Part shown: piece after piece, positions 7,801 through 16,325 of the stretch
Layout of the letters: the number at the start of each line of letters is the position of its first letter
How positions within the stretch are numbered: position 1 is the stretch's first letter
From: a virus
Reading direction: 5' to 3' (one strand)
DNA: 63,720 nt
IMG/VR virus record: IMGVR_UViG_3300042562_000446
Span: 1 to 63,720 of that record
Position numbers and translations under genes: made by a program
Notes under the pieces: model-generated
Seen by the model: the letters and a program-made list of their open reading frames with translations, nothing else
Told to the model about the DNA's origin: nothing
Database searches by the model: none

Positions 7801-10056
7801 ATTTCTCCACCTTTAGATCCTTTAAATTGTAATAATCGAGAAGATATAACAACCATCACAATAACTTGTGATATTGCAGAGATATACAGCGACAATAAAA
7901 ATAGTACTCAATTACCAACTGGTATTTGTGTTGTCCAACCATTTGGATTAGAGAGAATTCCTGATTTCAATCCAATTGAGTATTTGAATTCTAGAAATTT
8001 TACAAACATTCAAGAACCAGATGCGGGTGACGAAGCAAAACGTCCAATAGAGAACGTATTAGAAGAGCTTGAAAGTTTTGTTCGAATTGAGTTTATTCAA
8101 CCAATTGGTGCAAATACTTTATACGATTTCCCAAAGGGATTCTATGATACTCCGGGATCTGAATACTATTTGCCATATCATGTAATGTTAACTACAGGTC
8201 CATTCGGAGCAAAGTCTGCAGATTATAATATCTCAGTACTAGGACAAGATCCATATGGATTTGACGTTGCTGTTAAACGAATCCGTAAAAAGAAACAAAG
8301 TCTAAAACCAGAAAATAAAGCACTAGTAAACAGTACAGATTATCACACGGTTACTGCTGGATATTTAAAAGGAATCAACACCTATGATAGAAACGCGACT
8401 TCTACTTCAACAAACGATATAAACGATCAAAAGCAAGTATTAGATTCTCCAATATCGTATGGTGAAAATGCCAGAATTTCCAACACTGTTCGAAACGGTG
8501 TAATTTTCAATAATATAGTATCTAATTATGGAGTATTGGGAGCTATCAATACGGGAACTTCGCTCAACAATACATTTTATCTAAGCCAAACTTCTATTGC
8601 GAATTCTGATCAAACTTTAATAGTAAAAGATAATGTTGGAAATGTAAGAACATACACTCCTAATCTTTCCGAAAGAATTTTTAATCCTGGAACTTTAAAT
8701 GAAATATTTTATCACGATTTAATAAAAAGAGCTACTAGAATAAATCCACTAGCATTACCCAATTCATATTTTGAATTTAATAATGTAAGACCATATGGAG
8801 CAGTTGGTCAGTCATCTTTCGTAGGAGGATCGTACGAAGGAACTTGGATAACTAATCCATATAGTTCTACAAGTAGTAGCACAGGTTATTACGGAGATGG
8901 ATCTAGTTCTTCTATTGATGCTACAGTAAGAAATGATATTTACGATTTATTAATTCCCGGAAATGTCTTTATGTATGTGCAAACAGTAGGTGTGCAGGCA
9001 CTTCCTATCGACACCGAATATTTTAAGTCTTATGCGTCGTATGATCCTGGAGCTGAAAGAACAGGTTCATGGGGAGCATTCTTTGAGGTAGATTTACGGA
9101 ATAGAAATGCTAGAATTAAACCAGAAGATGAAACTACATTCTTTGGCTATTATTATGGAGTATCTGCCTGGAAACATCCAGCAGTACCAACTGCATTACT
9201 ATCAACAGAAATACAGAAAGCCGTATGGAAAAATGATATTTCGGGAGAAACTGAATATGGAATAGTTGGACCAGAGTTGGACGAAGAGTTTTCTACTTTC
9301 GATAGAAACTTTGCAGCACAATTCATTGTTATGTCACGACAAAATGGTATCCAGAGTTTTAGTTCTAATTATCCTTGTGCAAATCCATTTCCTCCGGATA
9401 ACTCATCATGTCCTCCATCGAACCCACTATGTAATTGCCCATGCCCGGAACTTAGACCGGATAAGCTGCTGGTTGGGATTACCGGACCAGAACCAACAAA
9501 TGAAGAATTAATTCAACTAGAAAAAGATATTAAGGAATGTGATCTTATTGAAAAAGTTCTAGGAGAAGATTGGTTAGGATGTGTTTGGGCAGAACCAAAG
9601 AGTAATTTAAACTGTAGTTGTCCTTGTTTGGGTGAAAATTTCTTGAATTACTTAAAGTATTCTCAAACATATTGTTCTTTCTGGGAAACACCACCAGAAA
9701 GACCACTTCTTCGAAATGCTCAAATGATGCAAATTCTTTCAAATAAAATTATGATAACTGTCAATGGCGATCTTACTTTACGACCCGGTAATAAAATTAG
9801 AATAAATGTACCAGGCAAGAGGTATTCTGGTTATTGGTTGGTTTCTGCAATTAACCATAATATGGGAATGCTTAGACATCGAATGACAATAACATTAATT
9901 AGAGACTCTGAATCTTCAAACCCCGATATAAGATCCAAAGAATTACAACTAAATACATCTAAGGATGATGGTGGAGTTTCATCGCTTGCTCAAATAGTTG
10001 CACAAGAACGGGCGCGTAGTGAAGATAATAGACGATTCGGAAAATTCAAACAATGA
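4873..10056 (+). CDS. 27: Giant baseplate hub protein, gp27-like with ~1,000-residue insertion
   Basis: 1,727 residues, more than four times T4 gp27 (391 aa). The N-terminal ~115 residues (ITIIGKSGEIYKIWPNL..., then a strand reading SVSGQLTIRDLS) and the LNRPIKPLQLMQYLAEYAVA / FLFWQDLDRWNFRS stretch near 270-315 look like the tail-tube-like halves of a gp27 hub. The last ~120 residues (MITVNGDLTLRPGNKIRINV, GYWLVSAINHNMG) match the closing barrel of gp27, where T4 has NFNLTPGVKIIF and YVDEVIHELS. Between them lie Gly/Thr-rich beta segments, a nine-residue tandem GLSGATANL/GLSGVTANF, and a Cys cluster (NCPCPE near 1535, NCSCPC near 1585). The insertion is probably surface-exposed or trimeric beta structure. 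The hub assignment is inference from both ends and position. Confidence 0.55.
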   Translation: MANITDITPQISNLLIHEITIIGKSGEIYKIWPNLNVFSFVSLSITEGMFEASVSGQLTIRDLSSTAEQINFSGFEDLIIRVENPDISKSYKSLRFKIYNVQAESDQADSNKYDPDTHITKNALIVQFLSYEHYLLNHRDFSELAGSTGSDIITTIASSSNDVFKRALDKFAREAIKMSRNALIAAGYASGLNAASRGAVGTIIAALNKKLNSKPKPIGLVNLIESKFFKTGRSMQGTTQKSMFIEPTKNWIWYKQNQLMYPWSKLNRPIKPLQLMQYLAEYAVAESNPYVCNFLFWQDLDRWNFRSIESLLQEEQKYREYSITVNQILQLGYIIDLRILNESNSLRLFEANALAAKYQLVEPAWNEPYRKYLDYNESHTITEIKYDYFKDYNKWSKVERYPLIPSDVSTVPTVVNVVQDNISGYFSPNYSNKEKSVSWEHHGYTHGNRDSSITWQPMFDQIELSGATCSIIQREIKNKIKDKKVEYAQKKNLKEKWKVYRYSICCDYTVLDEDQEAAILTDEYKVVSAGGFSDLVNYKRSGFTAGLTAGFTLETDEVPTFPNGLTLSYDFGITGPFSKTIGELMYLRETPDIQTKYLYDLEVKRIDIAEDVIRNSITRLETGKSIVESYPLCSEILEPTTGRPLSDYYCDESSGGGTGFVANCFCTNEEKQTFIKSTYTDPITNRKELLASPYFNNMRNIIEIEKTRFATVYEEYTKRKAFFVSKEVGFTANSAPLNLFNVKSITRIPIRGSKYEKLAHKEVLKQLLYGLSGATANLGLSGVTANFKGFSAGVTSYYPYDIFYDNDKSINPKIKHPYYDSGYNFDLGAGANAFFSSFDPAGGPDSGAAGNPTGVFEYFIAFQAKVKRVTNTLQHIAVYDPGIDGNGPGNDGGVDEFGTDGVDIPPSFTCEPRRQITTIEENKNFTQKDILVENLEQNKLIKNILVNEVSGINLTSDRYSSTNVEYIGNNTVVVTLISPPLDPLNCNNREDITTITITCDIAEIYSDNKNSTQLPTGICVVQPFGLERIPDFNPIEYLNSRNFTNIQEPDAGDEAKRPIENVLEELESFVRIEFIQPIGANTLYDFPKGFYDTPGSEYYLPYHVMLTTGPFGAKSADYNISVLGQDPYGFDVAVKRIRKKKQSLKPENKALVNSTDYHTVTAGYLKGINTYDRNATSTSTNDINDQKQVLDSPISYGENARISNTVRNGVIFNNIVSNYGVLGAINTGTSLNNTFYLSQTSIANSDQTLIVKDNVGNVRTYTPNLSERIFNPGTLNEIFYHDLIKRATRINPLALPNSYFEFNNVRPYGAVGQSSFVGGSYEGTWITNPYSSTSSSTGYYGDGSSSSIDATVRNDIYDLLIPGNVFMYVQTVGVQALPIDTEYFKSYASYDPGAERTGSWGAFFEVDLRNRNARIKPEDETTFFGYYYGVSAWKHPAVPTALLSTEIQKAVWKNDISGETEYGIVGPELDEEFSTFDRNFAAQFIVMSRQNGIQSFSSNYPCANPFPPDNSSCPPSNPLCNCPCPELRPDKLLVGITGPEPTNEELIQLEKDIKECDLIEKVLGEDWLGCVWAEPKSNLNCSCPCLGENFLNYLKYSQTYCSFWETPPERPLLRNAQMMQILSNKIMITVNGDLTLRPGNKIRINVPGKRYSGYWLVSAINHNMGMLRHRMTITLIRDSESSNPDIRSKELQLNTSKDDGGVSSLAQIVAQERARSEDNRRFGKFKQ
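7180..7233 (+). repeat. 27-bp tandem duplication in the hub gene
   Basis: Two 27-base units (7180-7206 and 7207-7233) differ at only a few bases and encode GLSGATANL and GLSGVTANF. This is an in-frame tandem duplication within the inserted part of the giant hub. Confidence 0.85.
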
Positions 10057-10442
10057 AAAACAGAGATCTCAATATATTCTTTACTAAAAATACAGACACG
10101 GGGGACATAACCCTCGCCACCGGAAATGCAGCCATTATTCAGTCAATTAAAAATATAATACTGACTAGATTGGGTGAAAGACCGTTTAATTATTATTTTG
10201 GAACTGGTATATTGGACTTATTGTTTGATCAACCATCTTCGGCTTCTTTGTCGTTTTTACAGAGTGACGTAGCAGAAAAATTACGCACTCTAGAACCCAG
10301 AATAACTATAAGAGACGTTGAAATAGAATACCCAGTTCTAAATGAGATAAATACTGATGCCAGAGTGAATATAAGATTTATTTTGAACAATTCACAAACA
10401 AACGCACAGGAACAAACCGTATCAATAGCGGTAAATCTATAA
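10053..10442 (+). CDS. 25: Baseplate wedge gp25
   Basis: 129 residues, the usual size for T4 gp25 (132 aa), the conserved sheath-nucleating protein of contractile injection systems. Seen: DITLATGNAAIIQSIKNIIL, the signature GERPFNYYFGTGILDLLF (T4 type RxxxP..GxG...LF) and a C-terminal VRDVEIEYP-like strand pair. The ATG overlaps the stop of the hub gene by 4 bases (ATGA), and gp6 follows with no gap. Confidence 0.93.
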   Translation: MKNRDLNIFFTKNTDTGDITLATGNAAIIQSIKNIILTRLGERPFNYYFGTGILDLLFDQPSSASLSFLQSDVAEKLRTLEPRITIRDVEIEYPVLNEINTDARVNIRFILNNSQTNAQEQTVSIAVNL

Positions 10443-12161
10443 ATGGCACAAATTAATTTAACAGAACTAGACTTTGAACAAATACGAACATCTCTTCGCA
10501 CATCTGCTGTCAATTTTCTTTTAGATCTTTTGGCATACAATACTTTATATTATGCACATTATGCCAATATGATCTCTGGTGAATGCTTCTTAGACTCTGC
10601 ACAGCTAGAAAAGTCGATCATCTCATTAGTAAAGCCACTTGGGTATGTTGTTCCAACTAAGACTAGTGCAAGAACTAGAATACAGCTACAGAATGTTACA
10701 GATCCTGATATATTAACCATACCATACTCTGTGAGTGTTCGTGGTAAAACTCCAGAAGGAGTTGATTATCAGTTTTGGAATATTGACAGCATTTCATTAC
10801 TTGATGGTGTCCCTAATACTACTGAGTATTTTTCGATGTATGAAGGATCATATGTGTCACTTAGTTATGGTGGTGATGGTTTTGATTTTCCAGATCAAAA
10901 AATTCTAATTGCAGACTTAAATATGGATATACAGACTCTTAGAGTTTCTGTGAGTAGACAAAATGCTAATTTTGTCTATTGGAAATTATTAGATACTTAT
11001 GGTGGATCTTTTGTAAGCGATTCTTCCAATCTTTACTCAATAGAAAGAACTTCTTCTGGTTTTGTTATCAAATTCCAGACTACTTCCAGCAACACTGCGA
11101 ACTTAATAGGAGGAGATATAGTAAATATTGAATATCTTTCATCTAATGGTTCTAATGCTAATGGAACATCAATATTTACTCCGATTCAAACTCCTGATTC
11201 TAGTATTATAGTAAATAATCAACCATCATTTGGTGGATTAGATGCTCCAGATTTAGATGAAGCTAAACGTGTTGCACCATTAGTATTTTCTGCACAACAA
11301 AGACTTGTTACTAAATCTGATTATTATGGATTTCTTGCTCAGCTAGGCTATTCCGACAATGTTAATGTTTGGGGTGGTGAAGATAATTCTCCTCCAATGT
11401 ATGGAAGAGTATTATTTTCAATTGCAGCAATAGGAACAGACGATAATACCGAAATTCAAAATATTATATCTTTAATTAAAGAGAGATCTATTATAACCGT
11501 ATTGCCAGAATATATTCCACCAAGAGCGGTGGTTGTATCTTTAAAATTAAATGTAAACTTCAATAAAGACACTGTAGTTTCCGATCCAGTAACAACAGTT
11601 GAATTGATAAAATCTAAACTTAAAGAAGCATATTCAACCGGTGGATATAATAATTCTTTAACAACTTCGGCAATAAAGACAGTGGTTGAGTCATTTCCTG
11701 GATACAGTTTGAATACAGATATCGAGAATGACTTAAAGTTAGTTGTATTGGTAGCTCCATCTACCGTTATATCTACTATAAATTTAAAAAATAGAATTAC
11801 ACAAGGACCCACTACAAATTCTAATGGTACTGGATTATTTTCTTCTGAATTTACTAGCCCATATTACACACAAGGTTTAGTTAGTATTCGAGATAAACCA
11901 ATTAAATTTCCGGGAGCAGCGAATCCACCACTAATTGGTAAACTAAAATTATACACAATAAATTCTGATGGAGAATATTTAGATTTAGATGCTATTGTTG
12001 GAGATATAAATTATAAGACAGGTGTAGTTACATTAATTCCAAATATAACATCAGAAGTATTTACTTTAAACGTAAATCCACTTAATCCTGGGAAAATAGA
12101 AGCAAAAGATGAAATTTATCTAAGTCTCGATATTACCACAACAAAACCAATATCCATATAA
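10443..12161 (+). CDS. 6: Baseplate wedge gp6
   Basis: 572 residues (T4 gp6 has 660). The N-terminal LDFEQIRTSL...FLLDLLAYNTLYYAHYAN matches the gp6/J-protein family, followed by the helical LEKSIISLVKPLGYVVPT that is very conserved in marine T4-like phages. A DAPDLDEAKRVAPLVFSAQQ segment near residue 265 is the gp6 core. gp6 dimers form the inner iris of the baseplate and connect wedges. The stop overlaps the next ATG (TAATG). Confidence 0.92.
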   Translation: MAQINLTELDFEQIRTSLRTSAVNFLLDLLAYNTLYYAHYANMISGECFLDSAQLEKSIISLVKPLGYVVPTKTSARTRIQLQNVTDPDILTIPYSVSVRGKTPEGVDYQFWNIDSISLLDGVPNTTEYFSMYEGSYVSLSYGGDGFDFPDQKILIADLNMDIQTLRVSVSRQNANFVYWKLLDTYGGSFVSDSSNLYSIERTSSGFVIKFQTTSSNTANLIGGDIVNIEYLSSNGSNANGTSIFTPIQTPDSSIIVNNQPSFGGLDAPDLDEAKRVAPLVFSAQQRLVTKSDYYGFLAQLGYSDNVNVWGGEDNSPPMYGRVLFSIAAIGTDDNTEIQNIISLIKERSIITVLPEYIPPRAVVVSLKLNVNFNKDTVVSDPVTTVELIKSKLKEAYSTGGYNNSLTTSAIKTVVESFPGYSLNTDIENDLKLVVLVAPSTVISTINLKNRITQGPTTNSNGTGLFSSEFTSPYYTQGLVSIRDKPIKFPGAANPPLIGKLKLYTINSDGEYLDLDAIVGDINYKTGVVTLIPNITSEVFTLNVNPLNPGKIEAKDEIYLSLDITTTKPISI

Positions 12162-15100
12162 TGCTATTACCGTTTATAAAACAACCTCAAACTGCACCAA
12201 CTGAAGAAGTCAATCAGTCAGTCGTTCCTTTTTTAAAGCTTCTTCAGGGGTTACCAACAGAAACTGTAGGAGAATCATATTGCACTTCTCCGCTTGACAT
12301 ACAGAGTCAACTTCCATTTTGGATAAATCAAAATTATGGATCAAATATTGGTGAGCAGTATTTAGTATCATTTTTACAAGCATATTACAATTGGATGTAT
12401 TGTGGATTTAAAAAAGAAGACATAAATCTAACTCCATATGATATAGAAGAATTATTAAATATTGATTCGGTTCCGGATATATTTCTAGATGAGTATGTAA
12501 AAGTATACGCTCCATTTATTACCCCCGCTGCAATTAGCTCAGAAGATAGACAAAATCTTAGAAAGTTTTTGCGTTCTATCAAGACAGACTTCTTAATTAG
12601 TAAAGGCACAGAAAATTCATATCGCTATTTATTAAAAATTCTGTTTAATGTCTCGAATGTTACTATTGATTATCCTAAAAAATACTTAATGAGAATGAAT
12701 GGTGGTAAGTATATTGATATATCTTGGGATATTTCTGGAGAAACTGGAATAATTGATCTACCATTTGGATTTAATCCAGATTCACCTGTTGATACTGCTG
12801 GTATTATTGCCGGGGGTGTTGGTTATAATATAGAAAGTCGCCCCAATCTATTTGGTGCAGCATTAAATGAAGCAGTTCTGCCTGATGATTATTTTTGGCA
12901 AGAATACTCATATCTTTTAACATCAGATGCACCAAATACTGGTGATATAACATACAAAGACACATTATTAGCAGGAGCACACCCTGCAGGTATGTTAGGA
13001 TTCTTCGAGCAATATATTCCATTAGTTGACACTGACACTGGAGTGGATAATAACGGAGATGGTGTTATTACTAGTGAAGCTTCAGAATTGCCTGTGATTG
13101 GAAGATATTTATTAATGAATCCGGGAATTACTTTTTCGGCAAATCCAGCATCTGATGTTTTAAATTCTGCGTTTTATAATCAATTTGATTTTAGCGATGC
13201 GTGCGATGCTTCAAAAAATTATTCATGCTATTGCTGCACACACGAGTGTGATCCATACGGAGTTGCTGTTGCAGTTCCCCAACATAAAGTTCCGTCGTGG
13301 GATCCAGATGTTAGTACTGATGTAATTAATTCTAGTCTGGCTCATATGAAAATTGGAAGTTTTTATGAGCTAGATTCGACAAATGGAATAAGTCCAAATA
13401 TTTTATACGCATCCTGCAATAGTGGTGGGTGTGCGTTTTGTTCTCCTGGCCCGGAAAATCCTGTGGGAATGACTGCATATCAATCTGATCTTAATCTGTT
13501 GAGATTTACCGATCAGGACACATACGGATTTATGATTGAACGAAATGAAAATATTGATGCAATAGATTCAAGATATCCAGAATTTCCTTATGTTTCTAGT
13601 TCTAATGGATTTACTGCGTTTGGAAATTTATTCGAAATTGAAGCTCTTTCTTCGGATATATCAAACTGGAATAGTAACTTAGAATCATTTCCTTTTTTGG
13701 GGGGAGCTGCTGGCAAAGGGACAGATAAATCTGGAGCTATTCAATTCAGAGATACTATAGACTTAAATACCCCAAGGGGTATAAGTATGGCTAAGTATGT
13801 TAGTAATTGGATTCAAACTGCACCAACTGTCTCTGGTGGTCCTTTAAATTCATACTATGATGTTGGAGATACCCAAAGACGAGGGGGAACTTCTTTCAAA
13901 ATTCAAAAATCAAACATTAAAAAATATCAATGGTTTGATTTCGGAACAAACGAAGTTAAGGGATCTAATGAATATTCAATAGCAGCTGGATATATTAGTG
14001 GTACTTTTATAACACAAAATACTAAAAAAATTAGTGTACCAAGAACAGCATATACCGATAATCCAGACAGTCCTACAGCTTCCATTTATAAACTTATTCT
14101 AAATCGACCAACACAAAATGACATTAATACTACACAACCGACTCTAGGAAATGTCCGAGAAATATTTGATACTGCTAGTCCAATTCAATATAAATCAATA
14201 GACCAAAGTAATGATCAAACATTAGTAATGTTAAGCACGACTGGTTCGGTTAGTATATTGTTTTCTTGTGATTTTAATGCAGAGTCAATTATTTCACAGG
14301 CCGATGGACCTGGAAATACCTATTTACAGCGTTTAGTATATTTTGATGCAGATTATGTTGGTGATGGACTTCTTACTGACGATTCGGGAGAAGCAGTCTT
14401 TATTGAGAATAAAGATTTTGTTGACATTGCTGCTTCCGGTGGATTATTATCTCCAAGCGAAGACATAATTGTTTGGTGTTTACACAAATCCGGAAAACTA
14501 TATGGAGTTAGTTTGTATGGCGCTGTTAATGCTGAAGGTAGTAATATTGCAGTACCAAGACAAAAGTTCATAACAGGCACTAAAAACCGACATCCTCTTT
14601 TTGGTACAATTGACGGAAAGGATGCTGCAGTCGTTCCAAACTCCAATGGTGCAGACAGAAAACTTAGTTTGGGGGCTGATGAATTTAAACAAAAATACAT
14701 ATGGAATGGTCTTATTAATACTGGAATACCTGTTACAAACGGTATGTGTAAAGAAGTGGCATATGCATTGAATTTAATACCAAAAGTTTTAACTGGGCCT
14801 TTAGCCGGAAGAAGATTTCCGGTTATTAATATGCGTGGTGGTTATCAGAGTGGAGGAGTTGCTGTATGTGTAGATCCTAATTACACTGGATATTTACCAA
14901 CCAATGCTGATAATTTTGCACACCCAACTCAGATGTGTGAAGTGGTAAAATTTATGGATTATAATTCTTCTGTGCCATATTTGAGAGATAAGTTAAAAAA
15001 GATACAAAGATATTCTGCAGTATATAATTCAGTTTCTGGTACTTGGTCGTACAGTGCTAATACAGATTTTGATAAAGAATTATATGATGTAATTTTTGGT

Positions 15101-16246
15101 GTAACTATAGTAGTAGATGGTGTGCGGGAATTGATGTATGTTCCGCCTAGATGTGTTTCTATTCTCAGATTCTTTAAAGGTCTTCCTAACACTGAAATAT
15201 CAGGCAACGCACTGGGAAGTGGAACAATCTCTATATTAGGAAACAATGGTAATTGGACTCCAATATCTGCAAATGAAACTTTACTTCCTTGTGGATTTAG
15301 TGCTGCTCATGCAGTTACTGCTAGTAATGAAAATTTATCTATTGGCGCTCAGCTTGCAAAAAATAAAATAAATTTACTTGGGGACTTTGGATTAACTGCT
15401 GCAAAATGGAATTATAGCCTATATGGAAATAGCCCATTATTTAATGGCAACTATGGATCTGCTTCAAGCGCAAGGTTTAAGTTTGGTGCAACTGGTGGAT
15501 TAGTTTCAACTACATCTGGAAATACATATGCAGGATTTTTCACTCCAAAACTGGTTCCCGGATTTGGTGACAATATTAGTATGTTTGATGACAATATACA
15601 TTATGTACCACCTTCAGCGCATATAGTAGGAACTCAGATGGGTTGGGGAAATCCTATAAAGCTTAATGGATTTTATCATCCAGAATATAATATACCAAAA
15701 GAAAATCCTGGCAATACGTTCGATATATACAGCTTTTCCCCATTCGAGTATTTTGGAAATACTGCTAGTGACCTTCAGGCACCTTCATATTTGTTATATG
15801 AAAGTAATTATATAAATAATAACCATATTGTAAAAACTATTGGTTATAAAGATCTTGCGCTCAAATTACCTGTTAATCCTGCTGGTGTTCCTGTTACCGA
15901 TTATGATATGAATGCAACAATAACTGTAATGGGTATTGCAGACGAACAAAAACTAGAAAATCACTTTGCATGGATTCATGCTTTTGCTGACACTGTTATT
16001 GGAATTCGATCTAATGGTACTATTGATGTAATTTCCGCCAGATCTGCTGATTATGATGGTTTTGTTTTTGATCCATTTGTTGGTCCTTGTTTTCCCACCA
16101 ACAGACAAGGTCCTAATGGCATCACTTATCAGGTACCAGCTGGCTACACTGCTAACATCGATACAATGAAAAAAGTAGGATCTTATGTAAATGGGACATA
16201 CGAGACATACAATTATAATCTTCCGTTTATTTTTGGATCAGCATAA
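12161..16246 (+). CDS. 7: Baseplate wedge gp7-like protein, enlarged
   Basis: 1,361 residues (T4 gp7 has 1,032). It follows gp6 with an overlapping start, as gp7 does in T4. The N-terminal 190 residues are the best-conserved part: an all-helical stretch with LPFWINQNYGSNIG, FLQAYYNWMY and FLISKGTENSYRYLLKILFN, typical of the wedge protein that follows gp6/gpJ. After this come a Cys cluster (YSCYCCTHEC near 352-361) and segments reminiscent of RCC1 beta-propeller blades, such as DIIVWCLHKSGKLYGVSLYG near 768 and TVIGIRSNGTIDVISA near 1285. The wedge role is well supported by context; the propeller reading is weak. Confidence 0.65.
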   Translation: MLLPFIKQPQTAPTEEVNQSVVPFLKLLQGLPTETVGESYCTSPLDIQSQLPFWINQNYGSNIGEQYLVSFLQAYYNWMYCGFKKEDINLTPYDIEELLNIDSVPDIFLDEYVKVYAPFITPAAISSEDRQNLRKFLRSIKTDFLISKGTENSYRYLLKILFNVSNVTIDYPKKYLMRMNGGKYIDISWDISGETGIIDLPFGFNPDSPVDTAGIIAGGVGYNIESRPNLFGAALNEAVLPDDYFWQEYSYLLTSDAPNTGDITYKDTLLAGAHPAGMLGFFEQYIPLVDTDTGVDNNGDGVITSEASELPVIGRYLLMNPGITFSANPASDVLNSAFYNQFDFSDACDASKNYSCYCCTHECDPYGVAVAVPQHKVPSWDPDVSTDVINSSLAHMKIGSFYELDSTNGISPNILYASCNSGGCAFCSPGPENPVGMTAYQSDLNLLRFTDQDTYGFMIERNENIDAIDSRYPEFPYVSSSNGFTAFGNLFEIEALSSDISNWNSNLESFPFLGGAAGKGTDKSGAIQFRDTIDLNTPRGISMAKYVSNWIQTAPTVSGGPLNSYYDVGDTQRRGGTSFKIQKSNIKKYQWFDFGTNEVKGSNEYSIAAGYISGTFITQNTKKISVPRTAYTDNPDSPTASIYKLILNRPTQNDINTTQPTLGNVREIFDTASPIQYKSIDQSNDQTLVMLSTTGSVSILFSCDFNAESIISQADGPGNTYLQRLVYFDADYVGDGLLTDDSGEAVFIENKDFVDIAASGGLLSPSEDIIVWCLHKSGKLYGVSLYGAVNAEGSNIAVPRQKFITGTKNRHPLFGTIDGKDAAVVPNSNGADRKLSLGADEFKQKYIWNGLINTGIPVTNGMCKEVAYALNLIPKVLTGPLAGRRFPVINMRGGYQSGGVAVCVDPNYTGYLPTNADNFAHPTQMCEVVKFMDYNSSVPYLRDKLKKIQRYSAVYNSVSGTWSYSANTDFDKELYDVIFGVTIVVDGVRELMYVPPRCVSILRFFKGLPNTEISGNALGSGTISILGNNGNWTPISANETLLPCGFSAAHAVTASNENLSIGAQLAKNKINLLGDFGLTAAKWNYSLYGNSPLFNGNYGSASSARFKFGATGGLVSTTSGNTYAGFFTPKLVPGFGDNISMFDDNIHYVPPSAHIVGTQMGWGNPIKLNGFYHPEYNIPKENPGNTFDIYSFSPFEYFGNTASDLQAPSYLLYESNYINNNHIVKTIGYKDLALKLPVNPAGVPVTDYDMNATITVMGIADEQKLENHFAWIHAFADTVIGIRSNGTIDVISARSADYDGFVFDPFVGPCFPTNRQGPNGITYQVPAGYTANIDTMKKVGSYVNGTYETYNYNLPFIFGSA

Positions 16247-16325
16247 AATTTAAATGGTATATAAACCACACAATAAAGTATCTACATATTTAACCGTGTA
16301 TTAATTATTATCGGTAAACACTACA

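Noticed and set aside
10433-10447. TATAAATG across the gp25/gp6 junction as a late promoter
   Set aside because: The ATG of gp6 lies inside the box and the gene is coupled to gp25; chance match from stop/start codons.
16247-16325. Promoter or terminator in the gp7-gp8 gap
   Set aside because: TATATAAA is only a partial late match and no stable hairpin with a T-run is present.
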